Shown here: one piece after another, positions 1 to 5,417 of the stretch
Numbering within the stretch: the first letter of the stretch is position 1
How the letters are laid out: each line of letters opens with the position of its first letter
From: Stramentimicrobium sp964433555
GTDB lineage: Bacteria > Atribacterota > Phoenicimicrobiia > Phoenicimicrobiales > Stramentimicrobiaceae
Assembly: GCA_964433555.1 (NCBI GenBank)
Contig: CAYSRG010000042.1
Location: 1-7,711 of the forward strand
Length of the DNA stretch: 7,711 nucleotides
Direction of reading: 5' to 3'
Position numbers and translations under genes: made by a program
The notes under the pieces: model-generated
The model's input: only the letters and a program-made list of their open reading frames with translations
What the model was told of the DNA's origin: nothing
The model's database searches: none

Positions 1-52
1 CCTTTTTATTTCCTTATCTTCTGTGATATTATTAGGTTATTCTCGGTCAGCC

Positions 53-67
53 TGTCAACATTTGACA
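53..67. repeat. Short palindrome upstream of the transposase remnant
   Basis: TGTCAA-CAT-TTGACA is a perfect 6-3-6 inverted repeat about 100 bases before the transposase start. Its position suits a terminal or subterminal site of the insertion sequence. I could not find a matching inverted copy after the transposase stop at 668, so the other end of the element may be lost or diverged. It could also be an unrelated operator. Confidence 0.4.
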
Positions 68-73
68 TAACTC

Positions 74-120
74 ATTACTGACGCTGATGATACAGAGAAC
101 CGTTGTTCCTGCTCAGTAAT
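74..120. repeat. 8-bp inverted repeat with nested hairpin
   Basis: ATTACTGA (74-81) and TCAGTAAT (113-120) are perfect inverted copies 31 bases apart. Between them GAAC-CGTT-GTTC (97-108) forms a smaller perfect hairpin. The structure lies just upstream of the transposase -10 element. It may be part of the left end of the insertion sequence or a binding site for transposase. This is inferred from position only. Confidence 0.4.
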
Positions 121-136
121 TAAGTAACTTTTTTGG

Positions 137-142
137 TATAAT
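137..142 (+). promoter_or_regulatory. Consensus -10 element of the transposase remnant
   Basis: TATAAT matches the sigma-70 -10 consensus and lies 26 bases before the ATG at 168. No good -35 element is present at 16-18 bases upstream. A strong Shine-Dalgarno AAAGGAGG follows at 152-159, eight bases before the start codon. Initiation signals therefore survive although the gene is broken. Confidence 0.5.
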
Positions 143-167
143 TTCACTACCAAAGGAGGTACTTAAT

Positions 168-668
168 ATGCGATTCAATCAGAGGATTATCATTAAAAGA
201 TGGAGACCTATCCTGGAAGAATATGAGAAGATCCAGAATAAGGTCTCCCCCCTTCAGAGATACTAAAAGACAAAAAAGCATCTACTCTCATCTATTTTCT
301 TAGCCAGAGGGCTATCCTGGTTTAAACAGATCTACTCATTTGAGTTTGAGGAAATACTCTCTGATAATGGCCCTGAATTTAAAGGCAACCTGGATAGAGA
401 ACATCCCTTTGAGGTCATGTGCCAGCAGTTAGGAATAAAACATCACTATACCAGACCATACCATCCTCAGACCAACGGCAAGGTGGAGGCCTACTGGAAG
501 ATCATGAAGAATGAGTTCTTCTATCCTAATTCATTTGATTCTGTCTGTGATCTAATTTATAATTTAGGCAACTTCTTATTTAAGTATAATCACTTAAGAA
601 GACATGGGGGATTAGGTTATATCACCCCTTATGAGAAGCTGGAAAAAGTTACCGAGTTATTGGGCTAG
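168..668 (+). pseudogene. IS481-like DDE transposase, internally deleted
   Basis: This is the remnant of a cut-and-paste transposase with an integrase-type (rve) catalytic core. The first piece, 168-266, starts at an ATG with a strong AAAGGAGG site and encodes 32 residues (MRFNQRIIIKRW...) before an in-frame TAA at 264. The same frame then runs open to TAG at 666-668. It keeps the second catalytic Asp in DNGPEF (363-380), the HPQTNGKVE block with the third catalytic Glu at 486-488, and the C-terminal YNHLRRHGGLGYITP segment. Only about 165 codons remain, whereas such transposases normally have about 300 or more. The helix-turn-helix region and the first catalytic Asp are missing, so a large internal deletion near 255-280 is inferred. 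The product cannot be active. Assignment to IS481 rather than a neighbouring rve family rests on motif resemblance. Confidence 0.8.
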
Positions 669-739
669 TACAGATTTAAATATGCAGTTTAGAGGTAATA
701 TGATATCCCTAGATAAAGGTTGGAGGAAAGTTAAAATAA

Positions 740-955
740 ATGAAAATATTGAAACAAATGAATCCGATTGATCAAGAACATAATAGATATTTAAAAAGTC
801 CTTATGTAATTCAAGACACTTGTTTAGGTAGTCAAAAAATATTTGAGACAAAAAATAATATTATTGGTGAAAATTTTTTTAATATAAATAGCTTTGAAAT
901 TTCTATAAATAATTCTGGAAATCAATTGAAAACGTGCTATAATAATAAAATTTAA
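740..955 (+). CDS. Possible small hypothetical protein (71 aa)
   Basis: This is an open frame of 71 codons from ATG 740 to TAA 953-955. A GGAGG lies at 722-726, but 13 bases separate it from the ATG, which is longer than ideal. The protein is polar and rich in Asn, Ile and Lys, with no signal peptide, membrane segment or motif that I recognise. In DNA this AT-rich a frame of this length can arise by chance. It could be a real orphan gene or the 5' remnant of a longer one. An opposing minus-strand frame in the same place has no ribosome binding site and was not preferred. Confidence 0.3.
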   Translation: MKILKQMNPIDQEHNRYLKSPYVIQDTCLGSQKIFETKNNIIGENFFNINSFEISINNSGNQLKTCYNNKI

Positions 956-1077
956 TTTATTTTCACTTTTATATTCTGCTTAGAAACTAGAATAATTATT
1001 TCATTCTTTATATTCATAACCAAATATTTTTAAAAATAGTTTAAAGATTATTATCTGCCAATTTATATTATTATAAG

Positions 1078-1254
1078 CTAGTTACAAATCTCAATTTGTA
1101 AATATTCTGCAATTCTTCTATAATCTGATTCTAATTGTTTTTTATTTGGGGAGCCAGAAATATCAAAGCCCCTAAGCATCTCGCTGAAGGATTTTTCTTT
1201 TTTTGAATAATAAAAAGATTGATTTTTAAAAGTAAGTAGAGTATATTTAAACAA
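1078..1254 (-). pseudogene. Minus-strand reading-frame fragment, unknown protein tail
   Basis: Read on the minus strand, an open frame of 58 codons runs from just after a TAG (1255-1257) to TAG at 1078-1080. Its last 35 or so residues look protein-like: SFSEMLRGFDISGSP is followed by an amphipathic helix, LESDYRRIAEYLQIEI. The only internal ATG (1177-1179) would give 33 residues and has no obvious ribosome binding site, so this looks like the 3' end of a gene that has lost its front. I do not recognise the family. The stretch also uses more G and C than the DNA around it, which supports a former coding role, but chance cannot be excluded. Confidence 0.3.
1202..1217. repeat. 16-base direct repeat, copy 1
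   Basis: TTTGAATAATAAAAAG occurs here and again exactly at 1482-1497, 280 bases apart. After the exact match both copies continue with a similar TTTTAAAAG-containing stretch. The pair may mark a small duplication or the ends of a lost insertion. In such AT-rich DNA a chance match is also possible. Confidence 0.45.
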
Positions 1255-1481
1255 CTAAGGTTATTTGTTAATGTGTTGGTATAAATTTGAAGAATAATTA
1301 CAGATATAAGACTATATAATAGTTCTATTTATAATTAAACCATTTTAAAATATAGAATAAAAATTAAGTTTGATTAAAACAAATTTCACTAAAGTATTGT
1401 TATACAAATAATTCATATTTTTATTTAATATCATAAAATTCTCTTATAAGTAATTAATTGATACAAAAAGGGAATTATATA

Positions 1482-1497
1482 TTTGAATAATAAAAAG
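1482..1497. repeat. 16-base direct repeat, copy 2
   Basis: Exact second copy of the sequence at 1202-1217, in the same orientation. It is followed by a purine-rich GAGAGGAGG that resembles a Shine-Dalgarno site but has no usable reading frame behind it. Confidence 0.45.
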
Positions 1498-1599
1498 TAA
1501 TTTTAAAAGAGAGGAGGATTGTTTATCTAAATAAAAAGCTCTAAGTTGTTAAAGGTTAATCACTTGTAAAAGTAGGTCAAAAAGTTACGAGTCCCGCCT

Positions 1600-1764
1600 C
1601 TATCTTCCTTCTCCAATTTGGCTGCCGGACTGCATGCTTTCTGCCTCAATTTTATTCTTTAACCATTTCAATTTAGCTAACAATGGTTTATTTGTTTTTA
1701 TAAGTTTAAAAGTATCAAAAGGTTTCTTTAAATTATTAAAAATATGTAATAATAAAAGGAGTTT
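1600..1764 (-). pseudogene. Minus-strand reading-frame fragment ending at 1600
   Basis: A minus-strand frame of 54 codons is open from just after a TAA (1765-1767) to TAG at 1600-1602. The C-terminal half is convincingly protein-like, with the basic stretch LLAKLKWLKNKIEAESM followed by QSGSQIGEGR. There is no good start codon, and the upstream DNA is now the start of the lipoprotein gene on the other strand. If real, this is a tail left behind when the two pieces were joined. I do not recognise the family. It coincides with the local GC-rich patch. Confidence 0.3.
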
Positions 1765-1767
1765 TTA

Positions 1768-4095
1768 ATGAAGTTTAATAAAAGGCTGTTTTTGTTCCTT
1801 ATTCCTTTGTTGTTGGCATTAGTTATCTTATCCAGCTGTGGGATTATACCACAATCACCTGAAGGAAAGATTTCCGGTCGAGTACTGATTCCCCCATCTG
1901 AAATGTCTAAAGACATTACTGAACGGTTTGACGATGCCGATGACGACGAAGGGGGTTCCGATTACAATTACATTGTCGACATTGTCGAATGGGATCCTCC
2001 CGCTACCGATAATACTGTAGTTGCTATTGTTGATGCTGATGGAGTAACCCACACAGTAACTACTGATGAGAATGGTTATTACACCTTTGAAGGTATTGCA
2101 GTCAATCCAAACACGGTTATTACTGCCACAGTCGAACTAAACGGCAATACCCTGGTCATCAAAGATGTTATACCTCAGGAAGTCACAGCAGAGGAACAAT
2201 ATGATGCCGGTGATATGGATCCGGAATCAACCGCTTTGGCTCTGATATTGGAAGCACTTATTACAAGTGGCGAGAATCCCTCAGATGTTGATATCGATGA
2301 GATAAAGTCAAGTGATGGCTTTCTTGCCTTAGTCAGCCATATTACCTCTGTACTGGAAGATGGGGGAGATGTCACAGGAGATCCTGATATTGCCGGTATG
2401 ATAGAAGATATTATCAACCCCCCTGCACCTCCATCCCCACCATCTTCGCCTTCTCCAACTACAAAATTACTGGTCTATAACCAGACTAAGAAAACTTATT
2501 ATAATACTATACAGAAAGCCATTAATAATGCCAGTAGTGACGATATCATTGTTGTCTCTCCAGGAACCTACAAGGAAAACATTGTCTTTGATGACAAAAA
2601 CATCACCCTAAAAAGTACTGATCCTGCAGATTCAGCTGTTGTGACATCCACCATTATTGATGGACAGAAACAGGATTCGGTCGTGAAGATCCTAAATGGT
2701 GACACTTCGACTCTTGAAGGATTTACCATCCAGAATGGAAATGAACCTGATTATGGTGGAGGAGGTATCTTTGTATCCGGCAGTTCTCCTGTTATCATGT
2801 ATAACGTTATTGGTGATAATATCGATGATGATGTTGACACAGGGAATACTGGATATTGTGGTGGAGGTATCTGTGTTGTTGATTATTCTGAAGAACCTTA
2901 TATATATGAAAATGTTATTATTGGAAACAATGGATATTATGGCGGTGGAATGTATATTGGCTATGGTTCTCCCCTTGTTGAAAACAATACCATTAAAGAA
3001 AATGAAAGCGATTCTGAAGGAGGGGGCATTTTAGTTGCCTACAGTAAGTATGATGGAGAAAACTATTGCCCAGTAATCAGTAGAAATATAATTGAGTACA
3101 ATAAAACTACCAACAGCCATGGTGGTGGAATTGCTGTTATTGAAAAGGGATCTGCAATAATAGAAAATAACCAAATTAAAAATAATGAAACAAATTATAA
3201 TGGTGGTGGAATTTATATAGCTTCTAGCAGTGATGCAGATATAAGAGGAAACAATACTATTGAAGACAATAAAGCAGGATACGATGGCGGAGGAATTTAT
3301 ATTTATTCTGAAGGCATTATTTCTATTACTGCGAATACTATCAATAATAATATAGCAAATATTGATTCAGGTTCTTACTCCGGTGGCGGAATTTATGTTA
3401 ATGAAACATTCATGACAAAAATTCCCGTAATTGGTGGTACTGACATTACTGACACAAGTAATTTCAACACTATCTGCGGCAACAGTCCTGACCAGGTAAA
3501 TCCTGATAGTTATCCCAATAACTATTTTTATGAAATCGGAGATACAGGACCTGCTGGAGGTATTGTCTTTTATGTAGATGAAGCAGGGGAGTTTGACTGG
3601 ACCTATCTGGAATGTGCACCCTATGGCTGGTATGATGGAGAGGAGGATCCGATCCTTGCCTGGGGACCATTGGATGGAACACAGGACTCACATGGCGATG
3701 GAGTAGGTACAGGAATTGGTAATGATGAATCAGATCTAGGAGCTGGAGAATCAAATACAGCACTCATTCTTGCAGCAACAGGAGATTACCCTGCAGCTGA
3801 GGCGGCATCTGCTTATACAGGTGGTAGTCAAACAGACTGGTTCCTGCCTTCCAAATCTGAACTGAATTTAATGTATACCAATCTGCATCTTGCAGATTTA
3901 GGTGGATTTTCAGATGATTCCTCTGACCCGGGACCAAAAGATTTTTATTGGTCTTCTGCAGAATCATCTCCAGACTGGGAATGGCAATTAGCATGGGCTA
4001 TTGGATTTGCAGATGGAGAGCTTGGAGGATTTGGAAAGACCACGACTTCTTACGCATTGGGGTCTTTCCGTGTTAGGCCTATCCGAGCTTTTTAG
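1768..4095 (+). CDS. Secreted lipoprotein with beta-helix and DUF1566-type domain
   Basis: A 775-residue envelope lipoprotein, probably displayed on the cell surface. The start is set by AAAAGGAG (1754-1761), six bases before the ATG. Residues 1-24 are a basic, hydrophobic signal peptide ending in the lipobox LSSC, with Cys24 as the lipidation site. Residues about 33-125 form a beta-sandwich resembling carboxypeptidase regulatory domains (GKISGRV...TDENGYYTFEGI). An acidic helical stretch and the proline-rich linker 218-230 follow. Residues about 233-565 are a right-handed parallel beta-helix of the pectin-lyase type. They open with the typical TIQKAINNASSDDIIVVSPGTY motif and then show eight GGG(I/M) turns at residues 330, 365, 392, 418, 452, 479, 507 and 539. 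Residues about 588-775 resemble the DUF1566/Lcl C-terminal domain: IGDTGPAGGIVFYVD, WFLPSKSEL (691-699), YWSSAES (727-733) and the terminal RVRPIR. No catalytic residues can be assigned, so a role in adhesion or polysaccharide binding is inference. It appears to be a single-gene unit closed by the hairpin at 4122. Confidence 0.9.
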   Translation: MKFNKRLFLFLIPLLLALVILSSCGIIPQSPEGKISGRVLIPPSEMSKDITERFDDADDDEGGSDYNYIVDIVEWDPPATDNTVVAIVDADGVTHTVTTDENGYYTFEGIAVNPNTVITATVELNGNTLVIKDVIPQEVTAEEQYDAGDMDPESTALALILEALITSGENPSDVDIDEIKSSDGFLALVSHITSVLEDGGDVTGDPDIAGMIEDIINPPAPPSPPSSPSPTTKLLVYNQTKKTYYNTIQKAINNASSDDIIVVSPGTYKENIVFDDKNITLKSTDPADSAVVTSTIIDGQKQDSVVKILNGDTSTLEGFTIQNGNEPDYGGGGIFVSGSSPVIMYNVIGDNIDDDVDTGNTGYCGGGICVVDYSEEPYIYENVIIGNNGYYGGGMYIGYGSPLVENNTIKENESDSEGGGILVAYSKYDGENYCPVISRNIIEYNKTTNSHGGGIAVIEKGSAIIENNQIKNNETNYNGGGIYIASSSDADIRGNNTIEDNKAGYDGGGIYIYSEGIISITANTINNNIANIDSGSYSGGGIYVNETFMTKIPVIGGTDITDTSNFNTICGNSPDQVNPDSYPNNYFYEIGDTGPAGGIVFYVDEAGEFDWTYLECAPYGWYDGEEDPILAWGPLDGTQDSHGDGVGTGIGNDESDLGAGESNTALILAATGDYPAAEAASAYTGGSQTDWFLPSKSELNLMYTNLHLADLGGFSDDSSDPGPKDFYWSSAESSPDWEWQLAWAIGFADGELGGFGKTTTSYALGSFRVRPIRAF

Positions 4096-4121
4096 CGATT
4101 ATTGTTTAATGGTATAAGAGA

Positions 4122-4168
4122 AACGGAAGGGGAGTAAGAGATAATCATATCTTTACTTTTCTTCCGTT
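4122..4168 (+). terminator. Hairpin after the lipoprotein gene
   Basis: Bases 4122-4138 pair with 4152-4168 over 17 consecutive positions around a 13-base loop. Four of the pairs are G-U when read as plus-strand RNA and would be mismatches in minus-strand RNA, so the structure belongs to the plus transcript. It begins 26 bases after the stop codon. The following sequence (CAACTATTTTAG) is only weakly T-rich, so it could act as a weak intrinsic terminator or as a stabilising 3' hairpin. Confidence 0.6.
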
Positions 4169-4193
4169 CAACTATTTTAGCTCTTTTCATAAA

Positions 4194-4233
4194 TATAGAG
4201 GTCTATAATTGAAAAATAATACTCAATTATAGA
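4194..4233. repeat. Clustered TATAGA/TCTATA inverted half-sites
   Basis: TATAGA-GG-TCTATA (4194-4207) is a perfect 14-base palindrome. Its right half is also the start of a perfect 11-bp inverted repeat, TCTATAATTGA (4202-4212) with TCAATTATAGA (4223-4233), separated by 10 bases. Three half-sites are therefore arranged head-to-head and head-to-tail about 100 bases before the Dph6-like pseudogene. This could be a regulator binding region or a pair of competing hairpins. No regulator is identified. Confidence 0.45.
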
Positions 4234-4332
4234 ATAATCTGTTTAATCAGGATAGTCAAAAAATGATATATCTGTCAGAATAATAACATGCAGCAAAAGA
4301 GAACCCTCATCATTTTTTTAAGAGGAGATTTT

Positions 4333-4880
4333 TTGGAACAAATCAATGAGCAGCAAAATTCAAATAAACTCATTGGCTCCTGGAGTGGAGGCAAAGACAG
4401 CTGTTTGGCTTGCTACAGGGCGCAGTAACAGACTTAAAGACAAGAGGGGCCAAAGGTATGGTTTTTGGAGACATCTACTTAACAGAGCATAAAAACTGGG
4501 TGGAAAGAGTATGTCAGGAATTAGAGATAAAGGCAATGGAACCACTCTGGTAAAAAACACCCGAGGAAGTGATGGAAGAATTTATCAGTACAGGCTTTAA
4601 AGCGGTGGTGGTTAGTGCCAGGGCAGAATTATTCAGCAAAGATATTATCGGTTGAGTCATTGATCGCTAATTTGTAGAGGAACTGAAAAAAAGTGATATT
4701 TGTCCATGTGGTGAAAACGGCGAATATCACACCTTTGTGCTTGGTGGTCCTATTTTTAAAAAAGGAGAAATAGCGATTACAAAAAGCCAGGTGATTCTAA
4801 GAAGCGTTTTTTGGCCACATTGGTTCCTGGATATCCAGGATTATGAGGAAGTTTCTCAGAATAAATCTGGTAGGAGCTGA
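4333..4880 (+). pseudogene. Dph6-like (diphthine-ammonia ligase family) ATPase, broken
   Basis: The remnant belongs to the PP-loop ATPase family that includes diphthine-ammonia ligase Dph6 and the MJ0570-type proteins. AGAGGAG (4321-4327) sits five bases before a TTG at 4333. That frame encodes a short leader and then the ATP-binding PP-loop, SWSGGKDSCLACYR (SGGKDS at 4384-4401). Homology then jumps at about 4417-4422 to AVTDLKTRGAKGMVFGDIYL in another frame. Roughly 60 codons have been deleted, and the junction shifts the frame. The second frame runs to TGA 4878-4880 and is interrupted by TAA 4551, TGA 4653 and TAA 4668. Each of these could come from one base change in a Glu, Arg or Lys codon. 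The conserved CGENGEYHTF block survives at 4707-4736. A functional protein is not possible without both reframing and readthrough. The family call is firm; the exact substrate of bacterial members is not established by this sequence. Confidence 0.85.
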
Positions 4881-5065
4881 TAACAAAAAATACCGGGGAT
4901 GGATCTTTGCTTGCCTTAATGTAGCGTGTGAAGAGTATTTTAGAAAAAATAAATAGAGAAATGTCAAATATAATCTCTGATCCTGCTACTATTTGAATCA
5001 TGAGCATATCCGTAGGAATCCTATTGATTGACAGCGACAAGACTGAAAAAAACTGAAAAAATATA

Positions 5066-5094
5066 TTGACAAAGGTATTTTTTTATTTTATATT
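5066..5094 (+). promoter_or_regulatory. Strong sigma-70 type promoter upstream of copB
   Basis: A perfect -35 TTGACA (5066-5071) is followed after exactly 17 bases by TATATT (5089-5094). The flanking DNA is AT-rich, including an A-rich stretch just upstream that could act as an UP element. The expected transcription start is near 5101. No gene other than the tiny leader ORFs lies between this promoter and the ATPase, so the ATPase is its likely target. Confidence 0.7.
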
Positions 5095-5100
5095 ATATAC

Positions 5101-5116
5101 TACTATTTCAATAGTA
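5101..5116. promoter_or_regulatory. Perfect palindrome over the transcription start, likely operator
   Basis: TACTATT-TC-AATAGTA is a perfect 7-2-7 inverted repeat placed directly after the -10 element, covering the expected start of transcription. Imperfect TACTAC/GTAGTA arms extend it to about 5097-5125. A repressor bound here would block initiation, the usual arrangement for metal-responsive repressors such as ArsR/SmtB-type proteins in front of efflux genes. It does not match the CopY TACAnnTGTA box. The regulator gene is not in this window. Confidence 0.5.
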
Positions 5117-5163
5117 TAAGTAGTAATTAAAAATTGATCTTTTGAGGTAGCCAGGGAAAGAAG

Positions 5164-5226
5164 ATGTCTATGGAAAGGCATGAATCCTATTTCACCTTTG
5201 CATTTGAGGTTCTATCGAAAGTATAA
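5164..5226 (+). CDS. Very short leader ORF (20 aa), doubtful
   Basis: ATG 5164 opens a 20-codon frame ending at TAA 5224-5226, just before the next ribosome binding site. The preceding AGGGAAAG is only a weak Shine-Dalgarno match. The peptide (MSMERHESYF...) has one His and no recognised motif. It is listed because it sits in the copB leader next to a better-supported short ORF. It may simply be chance. Confidence 0.15.
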   Translation: MSMERHESYFTFAFEVLSKV

Positions 5227-5247
5227 TATAAAAGGAGGAAGATAGAA

Positions 5248-5301
5248 ATGTTAAAGAAATCTTTAGGGATTCAGGCCTTTCAGATAGCTAATTCCTGCTG
5301 A
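5248..5301 (+). CDS. Possible leader peptide (17 aa) upstream of copB
   Basis: AAAGGAGG (5231-5238) is nine bases before ATG 5248, the strongest ribosome binding site in this part of the window, yet the frame holds only 17 codons: MLKKSLGIQAFQIANSC. It ends at TGA 5299-5301. The last codon is Cys, and the stop lies inside the 3' arm of a perfect hairpin (5277-5304). That geometry is typical of leader peptides whose translation changes downstream folding. Alternatively it is the front end of a deleted gene, in line with the two other deleted genes here. No function can be assigned from sequence. Confidence 0.35.
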   Translation: MLKKSLGIQAFQIANSC

Positions 5302-5328
5302 AAGTAAAAAGTGGGCACTTCTTTTTTT
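5277..5328 (+). promoter_or_regulatory. Leader hairpin and T run, possible attenuator
   Basis: CTTTCAG (5277-5283) pairs perfectly with CTGAAAG (5298-5304) around a 14-base loop. The 3' arm covers the leader-peptide stop codon. A second weak hairpin, AAGT-GGGC-ACTT (5309-5320), is followed by C and seven T residues (5322-5328), as in a weak intrinsic terminator about 90 bases before the ATPase start. A ribosome terminating at 5301 would disrupt the first hairpin. Whether the second stops transcription is uncertain because its stem has only four pairs. Confidence 0.3.
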
Positions 5329-5417
5329 GCAGAAAATATGAAAAATTATTTAAAAAGCCTTGAGATTTATTTATTTCAAAGTTCTGGAGCTGTCCAATAA
5401 GGAGAAGGAGATTTTAG

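Larger units (their letters stand above)
956..1767. other. AT-rich spacer with eroded minus-strand frames
   Basis: About 800 bases without a full-length gene. Base composition is extremely AT-rich from 956 to about 1590, then has a more GC-rich patch at 1590-1650. The only coding-like content I can see is two short minus-strand fragments (1078-1254 and 1600-1764). A 16-base direct repeat is also present. I see no convincing promoter for the downstream lipoprotein gene, although many AT-rich hexamers could serve. Confidence 0.6.
4881..5417 (+). other. Intergenic region and long leader of the copper ATPase gene
   Basis: This 537-base gap first holds 180 bases of unassigned DNA after the pseudogene. 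Next come a strong promoter (5066-5094), a palindrome over the probable start point (5101-5116), and a leader of about 315 bases. The leader contains two tiny ORFs (5164-5226 and 5248-5301), a hairpin and a T run. A second -10-like TATAAT lies at 5222-5227, but its start point would fall inside the next ribosome binding site. The arrangement suggests control both at initiation and inside the leader. That is inference from layout. Confidence 0.55.

Noticed and set aside
657..851. Minus-strand 64-codon frame starting at TTG
   Set aside because: No ribosome binding site, hydrophobic content typical of AT-rich antisense frames, and it overlaps the transposase end and the slightly better frame at 740-955.
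1575..1615. A GAGTCCCGCC stretch followed by CTTCTCCA that recalls the T-arm and 3' end of a tRNA
   Set aside because: No matching acceptor, D-arm or anticodon arm can be built upstream, and the T-stem does not pair properly.
2696..3034. Plus-strand 112-codon frame inside the lipoprotein gene
   Set aside because: It is an out-of-frame shadow of the Gly/Asn-rich repeat codons. The real frame there is clearly the beta-helix.
3470..3994. Two minus-strand frames (97 and 76 codons) opposite the DUF1566-type domain
   Set aside because: Both are antisense shadows with no initiation signals, and the sense frame has recognisable domain motifs.
4777..5040. Minus-strand 87-codon frame opposite the end of the Dph6-like remnant
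   Set aside because: It is antisense to recognisable Dph6-family sequence in its left half and has no ribosome binding site or known motif.
4925..5057. Plus-strand frame reading KSILEKINREMSNIISD and, after one TGA (4994-4996), SISVGILLIDSDKTEKN
   Set aside because: It looks faintly protein-like and might be another gene remnant, but it is short, has a stop in the middle and no recognised family. Not enough to list as a gene.
5198..5227. TTGCAT-18-TATAAT as a second promoter in the copB leader
   Set aside because: The -35 is poor, and the predicted start near 5234 would cut into the AAAGGAGG site. The promoter at 5066 is far better.
5296..5301. TGC-TGA at the end of the 17-codon ORF as a possible Cys-selenocysteine site
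   Set aside because: A TAA follows two codons later in the same frame, and no SECIS-like stem-loop is evident, so TGA is read as a stop.
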